From Spirochaetota bacterium (GTDB lineage Bacteria; Spirochaetota; Spirochaetia; Sphaerochaetales; Sphaerochaetaceae), in the NCBI GenBank assembly GCA_023401595.1, contig JAEXDQ010000029.1, positions 1-64,000 of the forward strand: a stretch of 64,000 nucleotides of DNA. Direction: 5' to 3'. Made by a program: the position numbers and the translations under genes. The notes beneath the pieces are model-generated. The model did no database searches, was not told the origin of the DNA, and saw only the letters and a program-made list of their open reading frames with translations. Below, in pieces: positions 27,615 through 35,959 of the stretch (position 1 is its first letter; each line of letters opens with the position of its first letter).

Positions 27615-27710
27615 ATCTATGTTCTCCTACATGTTTCTGTTTTCAGAACCTTCCGTATCCCTGCGCGATGCGCCGGGAAAGTATTTCCGCAAGATTCAGC
27701 GCCCCTTCCG

Positions 27711-28970
27711 CTAGACGCTTTCCGGGCCAGCGATATATCCAGCGATCGCGCTCGCCGCGGCCACCGCGGGACTCGCCAGGTAGACTTCGCTTTCGACATG
27801 CCCCATACGGCCTACGAAGTTACGGTTGGTGGTGGATACGGCCCGCTCTCCGGCGGCGAGAATGCCCATGTGACCGCCGAGACAGGGACCGCAGGTCGGC
27901 GTACTCACTATCGCGCCGGCATCGATAAAGATGTCGAACAGCCCCTCGTCCATCGCCTGCTTCCAGATTTTCTGGGTGGCGGGGATGACGATGCACCGTA
28001 CCCACGGAGCCACCTTGCGGCCCTTGAGGATGCCGGCGGCGATACGGAGGTCGCTGATCCGCCCATTGGTGCAGGAACCGATCACGACCTGGTCGATCTT
28101 GATTTCGCCGACCTCGTCGATCGTCCTGGTGTTTTCAGGCAGATGGGGGAACGCCACGGTGGGACGGATCGAACCAAGGTCTATCTCGATCGTCCGCGCA
28201 TAGTCGGCGTCGGTATCGGCTTCATAGACCTTCGGCTTGCGTTGACAATGGGCGTCCAGGTAGGAGATCGTTTGCTCGTCGACGGGGAAGATGCCGTTCT
28301 TGGCACCAGCCTCGATCGCCATATTGGCGATAGTGAACCGATCGTCCATCGTCAGGGAAGCAATCCCGAGGCCATCGAACTCCATCGACTGATAGAGCGC
28401 GCCGTCGACACCGATCATGCCGATGATGTGGAGGATGAGGTCCTTTCCGCTGACATGCTTGCCCAGCTTGCCGGTCAGATGGAAACGGATGGCGGAAGGA
28501 ACCTTGAACCAAGCCTTGCCTATCGCCATGCCGCAAGCCATATCGGTACTGCCGACGCCGGTGGAGAAAGCTCCCAGCGCCCCATAGGTACAGGTATGGC
28601 TGTCCGCCCCGATCACCAAGTCCCCGGCGCAGACAAGCCCCTTCTCAGGCAACAGGGCGTGTTCCACCCCCATCTGGCCGATCTCAAAGTAATTGGTGAT
28701 CTCCTGCGTATGGGCGAAAGCCCGCAAGCACTTGCACTGCTCTGCGGCCTTGATGTCCTTGTTCGGCGCGAAGTGGTCGGGGACAAGGGCCACCTTGTCC
28801 TTGTCGAACACCTTTTCGCAACCGAACTTGTCGAACTCCCCGATAGCGACAGGAGCCGTGATGTCATTCCCCAGCACCATGTCGAGGTCGGCCATGATCA
28901 GCTGCCCCGCCCGTACCGATGGAAGATTCGCATGCGCCGCGAGAATCTTCTGTGTCATTGTCATGCCCAT
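27711..28970 (-). CDS. leuC: 3-isopropylmalate dehydratase large subunit
   Basis: A 419-residue aconitase-family subunit of the LeuC type that pairs with short LeuD. Cluster Cys residues lie in VIGSCTNGR and PTCGPCLGGHMG. HTCTYGALGAFSTGVGSTDMA is characteristic. The ATG at 28970 has GGGAGG upstream with somewhat long spacing; ATG 28964 is an alternative. The upstream extension to 29051 shows no family similarity. Confidence 0.95.
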   Translation of the reverse strand: MGMTMTQKILAAHANLPSVRAGQLIMADLDMVLGNDITAPVAIGEFDKFGCEKVFDKDKVALVPDHFAPNKDIKAAEQCKCLRAFAHTQEITNYFEIGQMGVEHALLPEKGLVCAGDLVIGADSHTCTYGALGAFSTGVGSTDMACGMAIGKAWFKVPSAIRFHLTGKLGKHVSGKDLILHIIGMIGVDGALYQSMEFDGLGIASLTMDDRFTIANMAIEAGAKNGIFPVDEQTISYLDAHCQRKPKVYEADTDADYARTIEIDLGSIRPTVAFPHLPENTRTIDEVGEIKIDQVVIGSCTNGRISDLRIAAGILKGRKVAPWVRCIVIPATQKIWKQAMDEGLFDIFIDAGAIVSTPTCGPCLGGHMGILAAGERAVSTTNRNFVGRMGHVESEVYLASPAVAAASAIAGYIAGPESV

Positions 28971-29059
28971 ATACGTAATATCCTCCCTAACAATAATCTC
29001 AAAGTCATTTCCAAAAAACTTCACGAACGACCTGTCGCCGTGTCGTTTCATCGTGTTCC

Positions 29060-30679
29060 TTACGCTTGTCGCGCTTGTTGCGCTTGATGCGCTTGCGGCG
29101 GAATCGTCCCGTCGGCGATCAGCTTGTATTCGATACTGTCGCTCAAGGCCAGCCAGCTGGCCTCGATGATATCCCTGCTCACACCGACGGTGGACCAGGA
29201 ACGGACTCCGTCGGTGGACTCGATCAATACCCGGACCTTTGACGCCGTGGCGCTCTTCGAGTCGAGTACCCGCACCTTGAAATCGGTCAGATGCACGGCC
29301 TTGAGCGCCGGATAGAACTGCTCCAACACCTTTCTGAGCGCTTTGTCCAACGCATTGACGGGTCCGGCCCCTTCCGCCGCGGTAATGGCGCTCTGGCCGT
29401 CGACCCTGACCTTGACCGCCGCCGTATGAGTCTCGTCCGATTCATCGGTCAAGGGATGTACTCCGGTCGTCTGATAATGCACCAGTTCAAAATAGGGCTG
29501 CCAGTGTCCAAGATGCTTGCGGATGATCAGTTCAAACGAACTTTCCGCACCTTCAAACTGATAGCCTTGGGCTTCAAGCCGTTTGAGCGTATCCATCAGC
29601 TCCTTGGTCCGGGGATCGTCCTTGTCCAGATACGGGGCGACGCGACGGATACGTTGCAGCAGCAAGGCACGGCCGGCGACTTCGCTCATCAACAACCGCC
29701 GTTCGTTCCCGACGGACGCCGGTTCGACATGTTCAAAGCTGGCGGGATTCTTGGACACTCCGTCGATATGCATCCCTCCCTTGTGACTGAACGCGCTACG
29801 GCCGATATAGGGGGCGTTGTGGGGAATCCTCACATTTGATATCTCCGCTATGGCCCGGCAGATCCTGGTCAACTGCTCCAAAGCCCCTTCGGGCAATGCC
29901 TCGATACCGAGCTTCAGCATCAGATCCGCTGCGACCGTCGCCAGACAGGCGTTGCCGCAGCGTTCTCCGAAACCGAGCAGCGTCCCCTGGACCTGGGAAG
30001 CGCCGGCACGTACAGCCTCCAGGGAGGAAGCGACCGCGCACCCGCTGTCGTCATGGGTATGGATGCCGATCTGGACCATCCCCCCGAACTCCCTGACCAC
30101 AGCCTCCGTCGCTTCATATACCTCGAACGGCAGAGCGCCGCCCCTTGTCTCGCACAGGACGACGGTCGATGCGCCGGCATCCACGGCAGCCCGCAGGCAG
30201 CTCATGGCGTAGGCAAAATCGCTTTTGTAGCCATCAAAAAAATGCTCGGCGTCGAAGATCACTTCCCGGCCGGCGTTCCTGAGGTAGGAAACCGTATCGC
30301 CGATCATTGCGAGGTTTTCATCCAACGTAGTACGGATGATTTCCGTAACCTGAAAATTCCAGCTCTTGCCGAATACAGCCACCACCGGGGTGTTCGCCCC
30401 GAGCAGGCTCTTCAGGTTCTCGTCCTCAGCGCACTGGACGTTCCGCCGACGGGTCGCGCCGAAGGCTACCAGTCTGGCGTTGCGCAGCTCCAGCTGTGAG
30501 GCGGATTGGAAGAATTCCAGATCCTTGGGGTTCGACCCCGGATTGCCCGCCTCTATGTACGAGACGCCAAGCTCGTCGAGCAGGGATACGATCTTCAGCT
30601 TGTCCTGCACGGAAAAGCTGATACCCTCCGCTTGAGAGCCGTCGCGCAAGGTAGAGTCGAACAGCCCGACCTTACGCAT
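29060..30679 (-). CDS. cimA: Citramalate synthase
   Basis: A 539-residue member of the isopropylmalate/citramalate synthase family. It begins VGLFDSTLRDGSQAEGISFSV, the form seen in (R)-citramalate synthases (LeuA has TTLRDGEQAPG). HTHDDSGCAVASSLEAVRAG and a C-terminal LeuA-like regulatory domain follow. It condenses pyruvate and acetyl-CoA to citramalate, the entry to isoleucine without threonine. The start overlaps the leuA stop by 8 bases (ATGCGTAA), so translation is coupled. Confidence 0.88.
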   Translation of the reverse strand: MRKVGLFDSTLRDGSQAEGISFSVQDKLKIVSLLDELGVSYIEAGNPGSNPKDLEFFQSASQLELRNARLVAFGATRRRNVQCAEDENLKSLLGANTPVVAVFGKSWNFQVTEIIRTTLDENLAMIGDTVSYLRNAGREVIFDAEHFFDGYKSDFAYAMSCLRAAVDAGASTVVLCETRGGALPFEVYEATEAVVREFGGMVQIGIHTHDDSGCAVASSLEAVRAGASQVQGTLLGFGERCGNACLATVAADLMLKLGIEALPEGALEQLTRICRAIAEISNVRIPHNAPYIGRSAFSHKGGMHIDGVSKNPASFEHVEPASVGNERRLLMSEVAGRALLLQRIRRVAPYLDKDDPRTKELMDTLKRLEAQGYQFEGAESSFELIIRKHLGHWQPYFELVHYQTTGVHPLTDESDETHTAAVKVRVDGQSAITAAEGAGPVNALDKALRKVLEQFYPALKAVHLTDFKVRVLDSKSATASKVRVLIESTDGVRSWSTVGVSRDIIEASWLALSDSIEYKLIADGTIPPQAHQAQQARQA

Positions 30680-32303
30680 TGGCTCCCTCCTCGTTCTGTT
30701 TCTTGTCGCTATGGCCGACGAGCATGTCGTTGTCAAAGCTCATGGCGCTGGCCCGCGCCCCCTGCCCAGCCGCGGAGGTCTTGGAATCGAGCATGCGGTT
30801 CACCGCGGCGAGACAGCTGAGGATGCTGGCCTCTATGACGTCGGTGCTGACGCCCCGGCCACGATAGAAGCCGTTGCCGTCGGAAATCTTCACCAACACC
30901 TCGCCGAGGGCGTCCCGGTGTTCGGTGACGGCCTGCAGCTGGTAGTCCTCCAAACTGAACGGATGCCTGATGATCTTCTCCACGGCACGCAGCGCAGAAT
31001 AGACGGGGCCTGTCCCCGCGGCGACCTCCTGATACTTCTTATCGCCTTTACGAAGCGTCACACATGCGGTGGAGGTCATCGTATTGCCGCTGTTGACGAC
31101 GAAATTGTCCAACGTCCAGGTCTCCTCGGAAGTGCTGCTGATGGAACCGCTCTCCACCAAGGCGACGAGATCCCTGTCGGTAACGGTCTTCTTGCGGTCC
31201 GCCACGTTCTTGAAATCGGCGAACAGCTTGGACGCCTGCTCCGCGTCGAACACGTAGCCCAGCTCCTCCATCCGCTTTTCAAACGCATGCTGCCCCGAAT
31301 GCTTGCCCAGCACGAGGGAGGTCTTCTTCAGCCCAACCGATTCCGGGGTCATGATTTCATAGGTCCTGGCGTTCGCCATCATTCCATGCTGATGGATGCC
31401 GGATTCGTGGGCGAACGCATTGGCGCCGACGATCGCCTTGTTCGGCGCGATCTTGACGCCGGTGATGGAAGAGAGCAGGCGGGCGGTCCTGTATATCTCT
31501 TCGGTCTTGAGGTTGTAGTGGTACGGGTAGATGTCGGGCCTGGTCCTGATGGTCATGGCAAGCTCCTCCAGCGAAGCGTTGCCGGCCCGCTCGCCGATGC
31601 CGCAGATGGTGCCTTCAATCTGACGCGCCCCCGCGGCTACGCCGGCGAGGCTGTTCGCCACCGCCAGCCCGAGGTCGTTGTGGCAATGTACGGAAATGAT
31701 CGCCTTATCGACGTTGGGGACACGGTTCATTACCGACGAGATCATCTGGCCGAATTCCAATGGCGTGGCATAGCCGACGGTATCGGGCAGGTTGATGATG
31801 GTCGCACCGGCGTCGATCGCGGTCTCGACGACCTTGCACAGATAGTCGATATCGGAACGGAACGCGTCCTCGGCGCTGAACTCGACCTCCGGGCAGAGGT
31901 TCCTGGCGTAGGCTACCATGCTTCTCGCCTTCGCCAACGCCTGCTCGCGGGAAATCTTGAGCTTGTACTCCAGATGGAGGTCGCTGGTGGCGAGGAAGGT
32001 ATGGATACGCGGACACCGGGCGTCCTTGACGGCGTTCCACGCGGCGTCTATGTCCTTCTGCAAGGCGCGGGCCAGGCTGGCCACGGTGACGTTCTCAACG
32101 GCGCGGGAAATCGCCTGCACGGATTCAAAGTCCCCGGGGGACGCTATGGCGAAACCCGCCTCCATGACATCCACGCCTAGCGCTTCAAGCTGCTTGGCCA
32201 TACGGACCTTCTCTTCAAGGTTCATGCTGTAGCCGGGAGCCTGCTCACCGTCGCGCAACGTCGTGTCAAAGAAATAAATGTTCTGTATATCCGCCATATT
32301 CAT
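30672..32303 (-). CDS. leuA: 2-isopropylmalate synthase
   Basis: A 543-residue acetyl-CoA-dependent synthase for the first step of leucine synthesis. The TIM barrel shows FFDTTLRDGEQAPGYSM, the metal-binding HCHNDLGLAVANSL and the NAFAHESGIHQHG signature. The C-terminal allosteric domain (from about residue 380) normally binds leucine. GGAGCGGGGGTAT precedes ATG 32303. The 57 codons open further upstream lack similarity and are not included. Confidence 0.95.
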   Translation of the reverse strand: MNMADIQNIYFFDTTLRDGEQAPGYSMNLEEKVRMAKQLEALGVDVMEAGFAIASPGDFESVQAISRAVENVTVASLARALQKDIDAAWNAVKDARCPRIHTFLATSDLHLEYKLKISREQALAKARSMVAYARNLCPEVEFSAEDAFRSDIDYLCKVVETAIDAGATIINLPDTVGYATPLEFGQMISSVMNRVPNVDKAIISVHCHNDLGLAVANSLAGVAAGARQIEGTICGIGERAGNASLEELAMTIRTRPDIYPYHYNLKTEEIYRTARLLSSITGVKIAPNKAIVGANAFAHESGIHQHGMMANARTYEIMTPESVGLKKTSLVLGKHSGQHAFEKRMEELGYVFDAEQASKLFADFKNVADRKKTVTDRDLVALVESGSISSTSEETWTLDNFVVNSGNTMTSTACVTLRKGDKKYQEVAAGTGPVYSALRAVEKIIRHPFSLEDYQLQAVTEHRDALGEVLVKISDGNGFYRGRGVSTDVIEASILSCLAAVNRMLDSKTSAAGQGARASAMSFDNDMLVGHSDKKQNEEGANA

Positions 32304-32558
32304 ATACCCCCGCTCCCCTTTCTTCCAGTTCCCCCGGAACCGGTTCACCCAGGCAGGCAAACGATGGAAGAAAGACTTTGGCTCTTGTTTTATCCGGCTA
32401 TAACCGCCGGTATCCCATATATCGGCCGGAAAGGGATTCCGGCTCCCCGCCCCCGCCCCTGGACCACAGGCCATCTGAGGTCTCCATGCTCCAGGACGGA
32501 AAGCCGGGACGGAATCTCTCCTTTCCGCTTTTCCGCTACGTCCTTTCGGACGTCGTCC

Positions 32559-33563
32559 TTATTTGTCGGCGTCCTTTTTCAGCCAGCTCATCAGGGAACG
32601 AAGACGCTTGCCGGTGGTCTCCAGCAGGCTATCGGCCTCCATTCTCTTGCGGGCGTTGAAGTACGGGCGCTTGACCTGGTTCTCCAGCAACCAGTTGCGG
32701 GCGAAGGTTCCGTCCTGTATATCGCTCAGGACACCTTTCATCGCCTTCTTGGTATCGTCGGTGATGATCTTCCCTCCGGTGATGTAGTCACCATATTCGG
32801 CGGTGTCGCTGATGGAGTACCTCATGTAGGAGAGGCCGCCCTGGTTGATCATGTCGACGATCAGCTTCATCTCATGGCAACACTCGAAATAGGCCATCTC
32901 AGGCTGATAGCCTGCTTCCACGAGGGTATCGAAACCAGCTTTGATCAATGCGGTGATACCGCCGCACAGAACGGCCTGTTCGCCGAAAAGGTCGGTCTCG
33001 GTCTCTTCCTTGAAGGTGGTCTCGAAAATTCCCGCGCGGCCGCCGCCGATCCCCTTGGCATAGGCCAGAGCGACCTGCTGGCTGTCGCCGGAAGGATCCT
33101 GATGGACGGCGATCAGACAAGGAACGCCCTTGCCCTCCTGGAACTGGCTGCGCACCGTGTGGCCGGGGCCCTTCGGAGCGATCATGATGACGTTCACACC
33201 GGCGGGAGGGGCGATCTGGCCGAAGTGGATGTTGAAGCCATGGGCGAAAGCCAGGTACTTTCCGGGAGCCAATCCGGGTTCGATGCTTTCCGCATAAAGC
33301 TTGGCCTGCTTTTCATCGTTGACGAGGATCATGATGATGTCGGCGGCCTTGGCGGCTTCGGCGGCGGTCATGACGCGCAGACCGGCTTCTTCGGCCTTCG
33401 CCCAGCTCTTGCTGCCCTTGTACAGGCCGACGATCACATCTACGCCGCTCTCATGCAGGTTCAGCGCATGGGCATGTCCTTGGCTGCCATACCCGATGAC
33501 AGCTACCTTCTTGCCTTCCAGTTTGGAAAGATCCGCATCCTGATCATAAAACATCTTACTCAT
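32559..33563 (-). CDS. ilvC: Ketol-acid reductoisomerase (class I)
   Basis: A 334-residue enzyme that isomerises and reduces acetolactate and acetohydroxybutyrate. The N-terminal Rossmann domain has GYGSQGHAHALNLHESG; the short class I C-terminal knotted domain has metal-binding residues in DLFGEQAVLCGG and ECCHEMKLIVD. The start follows a consensus GGAGGTAACAA. In E. coli ilvC is a separate unit; here it is embedded between ilvN and leuA. Confidence 0.96.
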   Translation of the reverse strand: MSKMFYDQDADLSKLEGKKVAVIGYGSQGHAHALNLHESGVDVIVGLYKGSKSWAKAEEAGLRVMTAAEAAKAADIIMILVNDEKQAKLYAESIEPGLAPGKYLAFAHGFNIHFGQIAPPAGVNVIMIAPKGPGHTVRSQFQEGKGVPCLIAVHQDPSGDSQQVALAYAKGIGGGRAGIFETTFKEETETDLFGEQAVLCGGITALIKAGFDTLVEAGYQPEMAYFECCHEMKLIVDMINQGGLSYMRYSISDTAEYGDYITGGKIITDDTKKAMKGVLSDIQDGTFARNWLLENQVKRPYFNARKRMEADSLLETTGKRLRSLMSWLKKDADK

Positions 33564-33736
33564 TTGTTACCTCCAGCCCGCAGGCCTAGTCTCGATAATC
33601 TATTCGGAGGCGTCTCAAGGCGCCTTTCATACTGTTTTCAACCGGGCATTCCCGGACTCGCAGGCTGTAGCCTGCCGTTCTCGTCTTCCCGGGCCTTTTC
33701 CTCCCCGGCCATACCCAAATTCAACCCGACGAAGGT

Positions 33737-34282
33737 CTACCCCTCCGCCGGAGGGTCCGGATTGTTGTCATCCTCATAGCCGATGTCGCTCAACGAACGG
33801 CTGCCCCGCTCCAACGCCGTAATGCCGGTCCTGACCATCTCGGCGATCCCGTACGGGTTCATCAGCTCCAGGAAGGAACTGATCTTGTCCAAGCCTCCGG
33901 TCAGTTGCAGCGAGACGGTCGACGGGGTGACGTCCAAGACTTTCGCTTTGAAGATCTCGGCAAGCTCCACGACCGAGGTACGTGTCGTCTCCGTAGTCCT
34001 GACCTTCACCAGCACCAGCTCCCGTTGCAGGGAACCATGGCGGGTCATTTCATATACCCTGATTACGTCGACCAGCTTCTCGACCTGTTTCTTTATCTGC
34101 TCGACGACAGCCCTGTCCCCTGTCACGACAATGGTGATTCGGCTAATGGCAGGGTTTTCGGTAACGCCGACGGAGAGGCTGTCTATGTTGTACCCCCTGC
34201 GGCTGAACAGCCCTACGACACGCATCAAGACACCAGAATGGTTGTTGACCAGTATCGCCAGGGTGTATTGTTTTTCTGCCAT
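33737..34282 (-). CDS. ilvN: Acetolactate synthase small (regulatory) subunit
   Basis: A 181-residue protein with an N-terminal ACT domain (YTLAILVNNHSGVLMRVVGLFSRRGYN, the ACT signature around residues 6-30) and the IlvN C-terminal domain. It binds valine to inhibit IlvB. GGAGGTGCCAT precedes ATG 34282; the 40 codons open upstream are leader RNA. It is the first enzyme gene of the operon, directly after the Leu/Ile/Val-rich leader. Confidence 0.93.
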   Translation of the reverse strand: MAEKQYTLAILVNNHSGVLMRVVGLFSRRGYNIDSLSVGVTENPAISRITIVVTGDRAVVEQIKKQVEKLVDVIRVYEMTRHGSLQRELVLVKVRTTETTRTSVVELAEIFKAKVLDVTPSTVSLQLTGGLDKISSFLELMNPYGIAEMVRTGITALERGSRSLSDIGYEDDNNPDPPAEG

Positions 34283-34301
34283 ATGGCACCTCCGATATTT
34301 T

Positions 34302-34389
34302 CTGTCGCAGCGGCAGTTTTTCATCCGCCGACAGGTATGATGATATGGGACAGGTACACCGAATCTCCCGTGAAGGGCTTCTCCACGGG
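34302..34389 (-). promoter_or_regulatory. Hairpins between leader peptide and ilvN
   Basis: After the leader stop two hairpins form on the minus strand: CCCGTG/CACGGG (34367-34389), and CTGTCGGCGG with CCGC-TG-CGACAG (34302-34334, 10 pairs, 2-base bulge), which ends just before the ilvN ribosome site. Neither is followed by a T tract, so control by sequestering the ilvN start or by Rho is as likely as a classical terminator. Confidence 0.5.
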
Positions 34390-34414
34390 GTAGAAATGGC
34401 ACCTGCCGCGGAAT

Positions 34415-34627
34415 TTATAGAATAATAAGGCTAATAAGGAGTACTACGGAAAGTACAAGAATAATGGAGGGTACAAGAATGGAAATGAGGAGGGTGTCGA
34501 ACAAATTGGCGGCAAAACCGCAAGCGGAGGTTCTATCGGCGCAGGACGGGAACCGTTGCGTCATCTGTTTCCAGTTCATCATTGGTTGCGGACAGCTCAT
34601 GCTGGCCGGCTTTGCTGAAGCTTTCAC
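34415..34627 (-). CDS. Leu/Ile/Val-rich leader peptide of the ilv-leu operon
   Basis: A 70-codon frame starting at GTG 34627, six bases after GAGGAG. Its last 25 residues contain 20 Leu, Ile or Val (ending SIILVLSVVLLISLIIL), and it stops 132 bases before ilvN. This is what a translating-ribosome attenuator for branched-chain amino acids looks like: stalling on scarce charged tRNA would change folding of the RNA ahead of ilvN. A promoter at 34669-34697 places the RNA start about 35 bases before the GTG. A genuine small membrane peptide is the alternative, but position and composition favour a sensor. Confidence 0.7.
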   Translation of the reverse strand: MKASAKPASMSCPQPMMNWKQMTQRFPSCADRTSACGFAANLFDTLLISILVPSIILVLSVVLLISLIIL

Positions 34628-34668
34628 GACTAACTCCTCAAGCCACCGGAAAGTGGCGATTACCATCC

Positions 34669-34697
34669 TTTTTACTCATGAAAGCGATGTTTGTCAA
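34669..34697 (-). promoter_or_regulatory. Promoter of the ilv-leu operon
   Basis: TTGACA (34692-34697) is 17 bases from TAAAAA (34669-34674). The predicted start near 34662 leaves a short leader with GAGGAG before the GTG of the leader peptide. Confidence 0.65.
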
Positions 34698-35347
34698 CCC
34701 TATATACGAATTTTGGTATGTTTATTCGTAGGTTATGCATAGAAGTACGGAATCCTACAAAAGGCATAGCTGATTCCCAACCGCCACTTTTTTCGTCTCA
34801 TCCATTGAAACAGAGCTTCCCTGCAACTTCAGGCCGATATCGAACCTTACCGACAGCTATTTTGGGAGAAGGAAACTCTCCTTCAGGGAATAAAGTTAGA
34901 ACAGATAATCCGCGTACACACAAATTTCAACGCTCCAATATTCTTTTCTTTTTCAGGAAAATCCTTTTTTACGGAGGGAAAATATATTCTGGTGCCTACG
35001 AGTTCTATCCATCTAAAAAAGTATGACATCGAAAAATTCTTTGGACAAGCTTTCAATTAGGATGGAACGTCCAATCCCATGGATATTAATTTATGAAAAT
35101 CGATCCATGGCTCAGAACTACTATGAAAAAGAACGGCGACGTAAGCGCCGGACGAAACCGGGACAGCCGCAATACCAGCTAACAAGGCGAAACTTGGAAG
35201 CGTACCAGGCAAAGGCGAAAATCCGTCCTCCATGCAATAGCGACGGGAATTTCGGGAGATTGTATCCAGCTTCGGGCAAACATCTGGCAGGAAGAGTCCC
35301 AAAGTGTTATCATGCGACCATACAAGAAACCCAAGGGACGAAACAAT
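34698..35347. other. AT-rich non-coding region between the ilv promoter and lpoB-like gene
   Basis: About 650 bases of lower GC. A frame open from 35023 has neither a ribosome site nor family similarity and runs out of frame over the lipoprotein gene, so I do not accept it. No other feature was recognised. Confidence 0.5.
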
Positions 35348-35953
35348 ATGAGAAAAACTGCCTTGATCATCGGTTCAATACTGCTTGCATGCATTCTGGC
35401 CTCCTGTACTTCGACCGTGCAGGTATCCCGCCTAGACACCCAGGAACAGGTAGATCTGTCAGGAACCTGGAACGATACCGATATCCAGTTGGTGACGGCC
35501 TCACTGATACAGAGTTGCCTCGATACAGGCTGGGCCGACGAGTTCTACAAGGCGAACCGGCGCAACCCGGTAATCGTCATAGGGTCCATCGCGAACAATT
35601 CCAGCGAGCATATCGACACTTCGATCATCGGCAAGAAAGTGGAGATCGCGTTGCTTTCCAGCGGCAAGGCGGAGACCGTGGCGGATATAGCGAACCGCGG
35701 ACAAGTCAGGCAGGAACGGGAAGAGCAGCAGTATTACGCGTCCGTCGAGACCGCGGCGAAACTGGCGCAGGAAATCGGCGCGGACTATCTGTTGCAGGGG
35801 TCGATAAAGACAAATGTCGACCAGATCAGCGGTAAGGCCGTCAGGACCTATTATGTGGACTTGGAGTTGATCGACATCACCACGAGCCGCAAGATATGGT
35901 TGGACGAGGATACAGTCAAGAAATACATAGCGAAGAGCAAATACAAGTTCTAG
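35348..35953 (+). CDS. LpoB-like penicillin-binding-protein activator lipoprotein
   Basis: A 201-residue lipoprotein. The signal MRKTALIIGSILLACILASC ends in a lipobox with Cys at about residue 20. The mature part (NPVIVIGSIANNSSEHIDTSII, then AQEIGADYLLQGSI) matches the LpoB family, outer-membrane lipoproteins that activate PBP1B peptidoglycan synthesis in enterobacteria. AGGGA stands about 9 bases before ATG 35348. It heads a three-gene operon of lipoproteins; the next gene is 6 bases away. Confidence 0.8.
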   Translation: MRKTALIIGSILLACILASCTSTVQVSRLDTQEQVDLSGTWNDTDIQLVTASLIQSCLDTGWADEFYKANRRNPVIVIGSIANNSSEHIDTSIIGKKVEIALLSSGKAETVADIANRGQVRQEREEQQYYASVETAAKLAQEIGADYLLQGSIKTNVDQISGKAVRTYYVDLELIDITTSRKIWLDEDTVKKYIAKSKYKF

Positions 35954-35959
35954 GCCCTG

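Noticed and set aside
26193..29087. Open frame of 964 codons on the plus strand
   Set aside because: It runs antisense to leuB, leuD and leuC, which match known families over their full length; the translation is rich in His, Asp, Arg and Gly, as antisense frames of high-GC genes are.
30711..32180. Open frame of 489 codons antisense to leuA
   Set aside because: Shadow of a well-conserved gene, with no start site or domain.
35023..35835. Open frame of 270 codons overlapping the LpoB-like gene
   Set aside because: No ribosome site, no family similarity, and its second half is the out-of-frame shadow of a lipoprotein gene with clear signal peptide and lipobox.
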